Below, one piece after another: positions 56,719 through 64,000 of a DNA stretch of 64,000 nucleotides. Within the stretch, counting starts at the first letter, position 1, and every line of letters begins with the position of its first letter. Under the pieces are notes generated by a model. The model was given only the letters and a program-made list of their open reading frames with translations, was not told where the DNA came from and made no database searches. A program made the position numbers and the translations under genes. This DNA comes from Arachis hypogaea (Eukaryota; Streptophyta; Magnoliopsida; Fabales; Fabaceae): contig NC_092046.1 in assembly GCF_003086295.3 (NCBI RefSeq), forward strand, positions 110,029,363 to 110,093,362. The letters run 5' to 3'.

Positions 56719-58365
56719 TGGTGCACGAAATTGTGATCCCTGGTAGTGGCTCCAAAAACTTGGTGCTCTAATCTTAATTCATAATTTGTCACAACTTCGA
56801 TACAACTAACCAGCAAGTGCACTGGGTCGTCCAAGTAATAAAACCTTACGTGAGTAAGGGTCGATCCCACGGAGATTGTTGGTATGAAGCAAGCTATGGT
56901 CATCTTGTAAATCTCAGTCAGGCGGATATCAAATGGTTATGGAGTTTTCGAATAATAATAATAAATAAACAGAAAATAAAGATAGAAATACTTATGTAAT
57001 TCATTGGTGAGAATTTCAGATAAGTGTATAGAGATGCTTTCGTTCCTCTGAACCTCTGTTTTCCTGCTGTCTTCATCCAATCCTTCCTACTCCTTTCCAT
57101 GGCAAGCTTTATATAGGGCATCACCGTTGTCAATGGCTACATCCCATCCTCTCTGTGAAAAAGGTCCAAATGCTCTGTCACGGCACGGCTAATCATCTGG
57201 AGGTTCTCGATCATACTGGAATAGGATTCACCCTCCTTTTACGTCTGTCACTACGCCCAGCACTCGCGAGTTTGAAGTTCGTCACAGCCATCCCTTCCCA
57301 GATCCTACTCGGAATACCACAGACAAGGTTTAGACTTTCTGGCTCTCAGGAATGGCCATCCATGGGTTCTAACTTATACCACAAAGATTCTAATATCTTG
57401 GACTTGGTCCTCTGTATTAGATATCTAAGAGACACTCATTCTAGCTTGTTTGCATGTAGAACGGAAGTGTTTGTTAGGCACGTGTTCATAAGTGAGAATG
57501 ATGATGAGCGTCACATAATCATCACATTCATCATGTTCTTGGGTGCGAATGGATATCTTAGAAGCATAATAAGTTGAATTGAATATAAAACAGTAGTACT
57601 TTGCATTAAATCATGAGGAACAGCAGAGCTCCACACCTTAATCTATGGAGTGCAGAAACTCTACTGTTGAAAAATACATAAGTGAAAGGTTCAGGCATGG
57701 CCGAATGGCTAGCCCCCAAACGTGATCTAAAGATGTAAATATAATAGTAAAAAGTCCTATTTATACTAGACTAGCTACTAGGGTTTACAGAAGTAAGTAA
57801 TTGATGCATAAATCCACTTCCGAGGCCCACTTGGTGTGTGCTTGGGCTGAGCTTGAAGTTTACACGTGCATAGGCTTCTTTTGGAGTTGAACGCCAAGTT
57901 GTAATGTATTTTTGGCGTTCAACTCTGGTTCGTGACGTGTTTCTGGCGTTTAACTCCAGGCTGCAGCGTAGAACTGGCGTTCAACGCCCTTTTGCGTCAT
58001 CTAAACTCGGGCAAAGTATAGACTATTAAATATTGCTGGAAAGCCCTGGATGTCTACTTTCCAACGCCATTGAGAGCGCGCCATTTGGAGTTCTGTAGCT
58101 CCAGAAAATCCACTTTGAGTGTAGGGAGGTCAGAATCCAACAGCATCAGCAGTCCTTCTTTAACCTCTGAATCTGATTTTTGCTCAAGTCCCTCAATTTC
58201 AGCCAGAAAATACCTGAAATCACAGAAAAATACACAAACTCATAGTAAAGTCCAGAAATGTGAATTTAACATAAAAACTAATAAAAACATCCCTAAAAGT
58301 AGCTAGATCCTACTAAAAACATACTAAAAACAGTGCGAAAAAGCGTATAAATTATCCGGTCATCA
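56719..58365 (-). mobile_element. Solo GCGG-family LTR inside gag
   Basis: 1647 bp, TGGTGCACGAA to CCGGTCATCA on the + strand, flanked by TACCT at 56714-56718 and 58366-58370. Four 31-bp-spaced palindromes at 57883-57990. A TATA box GTATAAATAG on the minus strand at 57757-57766. Has the extended LTR edge with a primer-binding-site relic. No internal domain remains. Confidence 0.95.
56734..56760 (-). other. Primer-binding-site relic in the solo LTR
   Basis: GATCCCTGGTAGTGGCTCC plus AAAAACT, followed by TGGTGCTC: a full imitation of the junction between primer binding site and LTR, 15 bp inside the LTR edge. Confidence 0.72.
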
Positions 58366-58833
58366 TACCTCTCCCAGGCATTATAAAGGGATTCATCATC
58401 CTCTTGTTTAAAGCCTTGGATGTCCAGCCTTAGCTGTGTCATCCTTTTTGGAGGGAAATGTTGATTCAGAAATTTTTCTGATAATTGTTTCCATGTTCTT
58501 ATGCTTGCTATAGGTTGGTTATTTAACCACCTCTTAGATTGACCTTTTACAGCAAATGGAAACCGTAATAATCAGTGGACATCCTAATCTACTTCTTTGT
58601 CACGTACTGTGTCAGCAATTTGCAAGAACTGTGCCAGAAACTCAGTAGGTTCTTCCTGTGGAAGACCGGAATACTGGCAATTTTGCTGCACCATGACAAT
58701 GAGCTGAGTATTTAGCTCAAAACTGCTTGCTCTGATGGGAGGTATATAGATGCTGCTCCCATATGCAGCAGTAATGTGGTTAGCATATGACCCCAGAGTC
58801 TTTCTGAACTATTCATTTCCCTTTAGGTCCATG

Positions 58834-59617
58834 ATGGATAAAAGGGAATTGATATAATTGCAAATAAAATATATTTTTGTTTTTATTCTATTTAAGTAGA
58901 ACAAACCGAATAATTAAAATTAAATAATAAAATAAAATAAAATAAAATAAAATAATTAGAAATTAAAATATAAATTTCGAAAACTAAGATAATTACTTAA
59001 TTAAGAAGATTTGAAAAACTTTGGATATGATTTTTGAAAAAGATTTTGAATTTTGAAATTTCAAAACTAAGATAAGATATAATAGAAAGTTTTAAAATAA
59101 AAATATGAATTTTTAAAGGAAAATTTAAAAATTAAATAAAATAAAGAGAAAAGATATTTTTTAATTTAATGAAGAAAGAGAAAAATAGTAAAGATGACAC
59201 CAAACTTAAATTTTTAGATCAAAACAAAGGAAACAAATAGGGAAACTTTGAATATCACAATGAATGCTAAGAACAACTTTTGAAAAATTTTTAAGAAAAC
59301 AGAAACACAAAGGACATCAAACTTAAAAATTTTTATATTCTGAGCACTAATAATTCGAAAAAAAAATTGAAAGACAAATAAAATCATGCAATTGACACCA
59401 AACTTAAAATATAAAACTAAACTCAAACAGAAAAACTCAATAATTACTTTATAAAAATTTTTGAAAAAAATTGAAAAAGAAAATAAGGATTTAAAAAAAA
59501 AAAGTTTCAACCAAAAACAATAATAGAAGACACATTTTTAGTGACTCTAAACTAAAAAGATAAATTTTTCCTAATCTAAGCAACAAAATAAACTGTCAGT
59601 TGTCCAAACTCGAACAA
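58834..59617 (-). other. AT-rich 5' leader of the full GCGG element
   Basis: Untranslated leader, very A-rich, with CACCAAACTTAAA motifs near 59199 and 59396. Homologous to 40753-41474. No conserved frame. Confidence 0.6.
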
Positions 59618-59635
59618 TCCCCGGCAACGGCGCCA
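59618..59635 (-). other. Primer binding site of the full GCGG element
   Basis: TCCCCGGCAACGGCGCCA on the + strand (minus strand TGGCGCCGTTGCCGGGGA), an unmutated tRNA-Asp complementary site, 6 bp from the LTR at 59642. Confidence 0.92.
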
Positions 59636-59641
59636 AAAACT

Positions 59642-61220
59642 TGGTGCACAAAATCACAATCACACTTTTGCGATTCCGTACAACTAACCAGCAAGTGCAC
59701 TGGGTCGTCCAAGTAATACCTTACGTGAGTAAGGGTCGATCCCACGGAGATTGTCGGCTTGAAGCAAGCTATGGTTATTTTGTAATTCTTAGTCAGGAAA
59801 TTAGTGATAAAAATGGTTGGATTTATGAAGAGTAAATAACATAAAATAAATAATACTTGTTATGCAGTAATGGAGAACAGGTTAAGGTTTTGGAGATACT
59901 CCATCTTCTGAATCTCTGCTTTCCTACTGTCTTCTTCTTCATGCACGCAGGTCTCCTTCCATGGCAAGCTGTATGTTGGTGGATCACCGTTGTCAATGGC
60001 TACCAGCCATCCTCTCAGTGAAAAGGGTCCATGTACATGGCTAATCATCTGTCGGTTCTCACTAATGTTGGAATAGGATCCATTGATCCTTTTGCACACT
60101 GTCACTGCGCCCAGCATTCATGAGTTTGAAGCTCGTCACAGTCATCCCTTCCTGGATCCTACTCGGAATACCACAGACAAGGTTTAGACTTTCCGAATAT
60201 CATGAATGTTGCCAATTGATTCAAGCTTATAACATGAAGACTCTGATCTCATAGATTTGAATGCTCTATTGTCAGGAGATGCAATCAAACGTATGAGCCA
60301 AGAACCCAACAGATACACACTCAATCTAAGGTAGAACGGAGGTGGTTGTCAGGCACGCGTTCATAGGTTGAGAATGGTGATGAATGTCACGGATCATCAC
60401 ATTCATCATGTTGAAGTGCAAGTGAATATCTTAGAATAGAAACACGCGTGATTGAATGAAAAACAGTAGTAATTGCATTAATTCATCAAAACACAATAGA
60501 GCACCTCACCCCCAACCATGGAGTTTAGAGACTCATGCCGTAGAAGATACGAATTCAAATGTAAAATGTCACGAGGTACATAGTAAGTCTCTAAAAGTTG
60601 TTTCTATACTAAACTAGTAGCTAGGGTTACAGAAAATAAGTAACTAAGTGCAGATAGTGCAGAAATCCACTTCCGAGGCCCACTTGGTGTGTGCTTGGAC
60701 TGAGCATTGAGCTTTACACGTGTAGAGGCTTCTCTTGGAGTTAAACGCCAGGTTTCAGCCTGTTTGTGGCGTTTAACTCTGGTTTGTAACCTGTTTCTGG
60801 CGTTTAACTTCAAAATAGGGCAGGAAGTTGGCATTTGAACGCCAGTTTGCGTCGTCAAAACTCAGGCAAAGTATGGACTATTATATTTTTCTGGAAAGCC
60901 CTGGATGTCTAATTTCCAACACAATTGAGAGCGTGCCAATTGGGTTTTTGTAGCTCCAGAAAATCCATTTTGAGTGCAGGGAGGTCAGAATCCAACAGCA
61001 TCTGCAGTCCTTTTTCAGCCTCTGAATCAGATTTTTGCTCAGGTCCCTCAATTTCAGCCAGAAAATACCTGAAATAATAGAAAAACACACAAACTCATAG
61101 TAAAGTCCAGAAATTTGAATGTTGCATAAAAACTAATAAAAACATAGTAAAAACTAACTAAATCATACTAAAAACTACCTAAAAACAATGCCAAAAAGCA
61201 TATAGATTATCCGCTCATCA
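59642..61220 (-). repeat. 5' LTR of the full GCGG element
   Basis: TGGTGCACA to CCGCTCATCA on the + strand, followed by GTACC. Palindrome units at 60737, 60768, 60799 and 60830, exactly 31 bp apart. Confidence 0.94.
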
Positions 61221-62043
61221 GTACCCATGCCTAAGGAAGTAAAAAAGAGGAAGAATGTGAAATAGAGATAGCTAAAACTGGAAGGGACAAAATTCCAAGT
61301 GATAATGAATGCCAAAGAGAAGATAATAGCTTAAATACATGGTAGCTACAACATGTAGGTAAGACATCAATTAAGAGGAAATAGGCAATACATACAAATC
61401 AGATGCAAGAAAGTAAAAGCATGCAAGTAATAGGCATGAGAAGCATAACTCAAGCATCAATAATTAAAGGTACCAAATAAAAGAGCACTTAGATGATGAC
61501 AATTGTGAATGATAATCCCAATACATGTGGAGTACAAATGTTGTGAAAAGGGGCATTAAAGTATAAGAGTAAAATAAAATAGGATTCAAAATGCCATAAT
61601 ATCCTTTTCACAAACACTTGGTGTGCAAGTCAAAATAGCAATGAAAATAATATAATCCAAATGTATATGAGAGCCAAAATTAAATGTCAATTGTCAAATC
61701 ACTCTTCATAATATTCACAAGCTCAAAAATAATAAGATAATACCCAAATAAAACTCCAATACCAATATAAGAATTCATGAAAAAGAAAGAAAAAGAAACC
61801 ATGGATAAATAAGCTAAAAGAAAAATTGAGAAGAAAGAAAAATAATTAAATACAATAATGAAAGAGTAGATGGGAGGAAGAAAAGAAACCTGATGGGGAA
61901 GATGAGGAAGGGAAGAAGAAAGTAGTGGATAGTAAGAAGGAATAAGGAAAAAAGGAGGGAGAAGAGAAAAGAAATAATTAGGATTGGAAAAGAATTAGGA
62001 TTGGGGGAGGGGAGAATTGAAATCAGGCGGTGAATTGGTTTAA

Positions 62044-62520
62044 TTGTGCGTCGCATGCGACGCGTATGCGTACAGCACGTGTACGCGTGGTTTGCGCAAA
62101 TTCCAAGTGACGCATAGGCGTCAGGGACGCATACGCGTGATATGGGTTGTGCAAATGGCGCGAGGGCAGCCCCGCGCATGCACAACTCTGTTTGATACGC
62201 ATGAGAGCCAAAAATGCACACGACGCGTGCGCGTCAGGGATGCGCATGCGTGGATGGCCGTTATGGGAAAATGACGCGCACGCGTCAGAGACGCGTACGC
62301 ATGATAGGGCTTGTGCTCCCAGCACAGTTCCAGCCCTATACCAACATAACTCTCTGGCCAAACACCATTTACACCGATTTTCAGGGTCACGCGTACGCGT
62401 GGTCTTGCTTGTGGGTAAGGAACGTGTCCAGCACCAGTCCTGCCCAACTCTCTGTTCAATTCCTGGGTATTGCGTATTCACGCATGACGCGTACGCGTCA
62501 GTGATGCTTGCGCGTCGCGC
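62044..62520. repeat. Cluster of ACGCGTACGCGT-type palindromes
   Basis: About eleven 13-16-bp palindromes or near-palindromes (e.g. TGACGCGTACGCGTCA near 62485, CACGCGTACGCGTGG near 62388), several in pairs starting 18 bp apart (62108/62126, 62220/62238, 62272/62290, 62485/62503). Same motif as in the AAC-family LTRs, here at an internal site. Confidence 0.88.
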
Positions 62521-62544
62521 ATCCCTATTTTTTTTTATACAAAA

Positions 62545-62579
62545 TGCGAAATGCAGAATGCAGAATGCAGAATGCAGAT
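62545..62579. repeat. 7-bp tandem repeat
   Basis: Four to five copies of GCAGAAT-like units following the palindrome cluster. Confidence 0.85.
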
Positions 62580-62640
62580 GAGTATGCAGAAATTATAAAT
62601 GACTACTATGAAAAACAAAAGAAAATAAAACTAGGAATGA

Positions 62641-62997
62641 AAAAAGAACGATTATACCATGGTGGGTTGTCTCCCACCTAGCACTTTGCTTTTACGTCCT
62701 TAAGTTGGACGGTTTGCAAGCTCAGTCTGCTTCTGTTGGTGGGTCCTCTAAGGGGAAGACCTCTAGCTCCTTATTGTCCTTCATCCTCTCACCATGATAC
62801 AACTTTAAGCGATGTCCATTGACCTTGATAAATTTGGAACTTGAAGGATGGCTCAGATGGAAGACTCCGTATGGCTCTGCCTTTTCTACTCTCTAGGGGC
62901 CTTCCCATCTTGATCTCAGCTTTCCTGGCATGAGCATCTGCCTTGAGTTGTAAAGAAGAACTAGCTCCCCAGGTTTGAACTCTCTTCTCTTGATATG
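62641..62997 (-). pseudogene. Integrase C-terminus of the AAC-family element
   Basis: The minus strand reads [20 protein letters not shown] and onward, then a stop where the family has Trp or Tyr before RVEKAEPYGVFHLSHPSSSK, then FIKVDGHRLKLYHGERMKDN. The order matches the C-terminal region after the integrase core of Athila-type elements (compare FEPGQKVLLFNSRLK in the full GCGG copy). The upstream core is cut off by the LTR starting at 62998. Confidence 0.8.
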
Positions 62998-63025
62998 TGA
63001 TGCACCACTATTTCGTGGTACATCA
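62998..63025 (+). repeat. LTR-terminal hairpin, AAC family copy 3
   Basis: Arm TGATGCACCAC, loop TATTTC, arm GTGGTACATCA: 11-bp stem with one mismatch. Sequence unlike copies 1 and 2, same position. Confidence 0.78.
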
Positions 63026-64000
63026 AATACTTAATTGAGTGGATTTTATCCACTAAACTCACACTTATTCATATAATTCGCATGTTTTATATTTTCCCTC
63101 CTAATTTTGTGCTATGATTGAAAACATGCTTCTTTGGCCTTAAATTTGCTATGTTTAATACTCTCTTATTACCATTCGATGCCGTGATATGTGTGTTAAG
63201 TGATTTCAGAGTTTACAGGGCAGGAATGGCTTAGAGGATGGAAAGGAAGCATGCAAAAGTGGAAGGAATACAAGAAATTGAAGGAATTGCAAAGTTGTCA
63301 AGCTTGACCTCTTCGTACTAAATTGACCATAACTTAAGGTGCAGAGGTCCAAATGGGGCGGTTCTAGTTGTGTTGGAAAGCTAACATCTGGGGCTTCGAA
63401 ATGATATATAATTTGCCATAGTTGCTCTGAAGCTAGGTGACGCGCACGCGTGCATCACTCATACACATGGATTGTGCGAAATTTCAGCGTATCAGAAATC
63501 GCTAGGGGCGATTTCTAGGCTGTTTTTGGCCCAGTTTCAAGCCCAAAAATACTGATTAGAGGCTGCAAAGTGGGAGAATCATGGATATGATTCCCATCAT
63601 TCACAAATTGTTAGGTTTTAGATGTAGGTTCTAGGGAGAGAGGCTCTCTCTTCTCCCTAGGTTTTAGGATTTCTCTTAGTTTTAGGTTTATTTCTTCTCA
63701 ATTTCAGGTTCAATGTTCCTATAATTTAGTTTCTCTTCTACTTTTAATTGTTTTAGCATTCTAGTTTATTTATCTTTCCAATTGAATTTATGAACTCTTC
63801 ATGTTAGATTTGATTTTATAATTAATACAATTTGAGGTATTTCAGGTTTATTGCTTTTGCTTTAATTGTTATCATTGATGCTTGCAATTGTTGGTTTCAG
63901 ATTTTACATTCCCTATTACTTTCTATGTTTTTATGTTATGCCTTCCAAATATTTGTTAAAATGCTTGGGAGGGTTTTAAGTTAGATTTCTATGTTTTTTG
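62998..64000 (+). mobile_element. AAC-family LTR in + orientation, cut by window end
   Basis: Begins TGATGCACCAC and aligns, inverted, with the LTRs at 9131-10646 and 31889-33353 (shared CACTTATTCATATAA, CGATGCCGTGATATG, GGCTTAGAGGATGGAAAGG segments). It carries a GACGCGCACGCGTGC palindrome near 63440. It interrupts integrase of the host element. Whether it is a solo LTR or a 5' LTR cannot be seen. Confidence 0.82.

Larger units (their letters stand above)
55861..58833 (-). pseudogene. Gag of the full GCGG element, split by a solo LTR
   Basis: N-terminal half at 58833-58371: MDLKGNE, stop, then AYGSSIYIPPIRASSFEL, FLAQFLQIADTVRDKEVD, with three stops. The C-terminal half at 56713-55861 begins YRGMLRKCPSKMFSEWVQLD, is open from 56667 for 268 codons, and includes LDHLAGGSIHMRK, a coiled-coil-like region and the 21-residue repeats made by the palindrome array. 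The solo LTR (56719-58365) separates WERYRG into two halves. Confidence 0.9.
48244..61220 (-). mobile_element. GCGG-family (Athila-type) retrotransposon with full but degenerate gag-pol
   Basis: LTRs at 48244-49819 and 59642-61220 (1576 and 1579 bp). GTACC duplicates at 48239-48243 and 61221-61225. Net length is about 11.3 kb after removing the nested solo LTR at 56719-58365. Minus-strand order: LTR, primer binding site, leader, gag, protease, RT, RNase H, integrase, 31-bp array, third-ORF remnant, 3' noncoding, LTR. Several stops and one frameshift in gag-pol make it non-coding as it stands. It shows the complete domain order for this family, against which the deleted copies can be read. Likely the FIDEL-like group of Arachis (from memory). 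Confidence 0.95.
61221..62640 (-). other. AAC-family internal region between integrase and third ORF
   Basis: Starts with the GTACC duplicate and CAT (an ATG on the minus strand at 61226-61228) that probably opens the third ORF. The rest is A-rich and noncoding, then a palindrome cluster at 62044-62520. The many overlapping open frames at 62020-62580 on both strands come from the palindromes and are not genes. Confidence 0.6.
31889..62997 (-). mobile_element. Second AAC-family element, host of three insertions, right end outside the window
   Basis: The 3' LTR is at 31889-33353. Internal sequence continues at 33354-33442, 43047-43364, 45868-48243 and 61221-62997, each gap being a younger insertion with a matching 5-bp duplicate. 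Joined, the segments give in minus-strand order: integrase C-terminus, palindrome-rich noncoding DNA, a third ORF of plant-transposon-protein type, noncoding DNA, LTR. Integrase is interrupted at 62997 by another LTR, so the rest of pol, gag and the 5' LTR are not visible. Confidence 0.85.

Noticed and set aside
57155..57577. 140-codon + strand ORF
   Set aside because: Lies within the solo LTR on the non-transcribed strand; related frames in other LTRs are not conserved.
62020..62580. Five overlapping ORFs on both strands
   Set aside because: Arise from the palindromic ACGCGTACGCGT cluster, which lacks stop codons in several frames; no protein family is recognised.

Overview
This is plant nuclear DNA. 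It is AT-rich, has no intact host gene that I can support, and is mostly nested Ty3/gypsy LTR retrotransposons of the Athila type, recognised by tRNA-Asp-type primer binding sites, the F-M-D-D reverse transcriptase motif and large gag-protease ORFs. The LTR starting TGATGAGCGGATAATTTAT, with its GGCGTTTAACGCC palindromes, matches my memory of abundant repeats in peanut (Arachis), including the FIDEL-like group. I therefore suggest an Arachis species, as an inference only. Families are named here by their LTR start: 'GCGG' for TGATGAGCGG, 'GAC' for TGATGACAAG, and 'AAC' for TGATAAAC.

1-8 kb: AT-rich flank, then a 6.26-kb non-autonomous CACTA DNA transposon (1707-7970). It has CACTA termini, subterminal repeats and a perfect 3-bp TCT target duplication. 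It has no recognisable transposase. It carries fragments of at least four host genes, all on the + strand, with introns retained: a DRP4-type dynamin GTPase, TOM40, an AIRP2-like RING E3 ligase, and a dienelactone-hydrolase-family protein. This is a Pack-CACTA style gene-capture element.

9-31.9 kb: an AAC-family LTR (9131-10646) with a little internal sequence, broken by a + strand LTR (10721-12256). A GCGG-related LTR follows at 12413. It is split by a GAC-family element (12578-30138, TSD AGTTG), whose left LTR is in turn split by a GCGG-family element (12670-22575, TSD CGATC). Both nested elements encode gag and protease but lack reverse transcriptase and integrase, so they depend on proteins supplied by other copies.

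31.9-64 kb: a second AAC-family element (31889-62997) acts as host for a GCGG element that lost integrase (33443-43046, TSD AGATG), a solo LTR (43365-45867, TSD AACAT), and a GCGG element with a full but degenerate gag-pro-RT-RNaseH-IN set (48244-61220, TSD GTACC). That last element is itself split by a solo LTR (56719-58365, TSD TACCT). The AAC element's third ORF (plant-transposon-protein type) was broken near its start codon. Another AAC-family LTR starts at 62998 and runs off the window.

Beyond the nesting, the most unusual signals are structural. A 31-bp unit with a conserved GGCGTTTAACGCC palindrome is arrayed at an exact 31-bp period in the LTRs (3-4 units) and in the 3' noncoding region (8 units). 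A variant inside gag has a 32+31-bp dimer that keeps frame. LTR starts in the AAC and GAC families form small hairpins whose arms differ in sequence but stay complementary. One element carries a tRNA-Cys 5' half as filler at a deletion.
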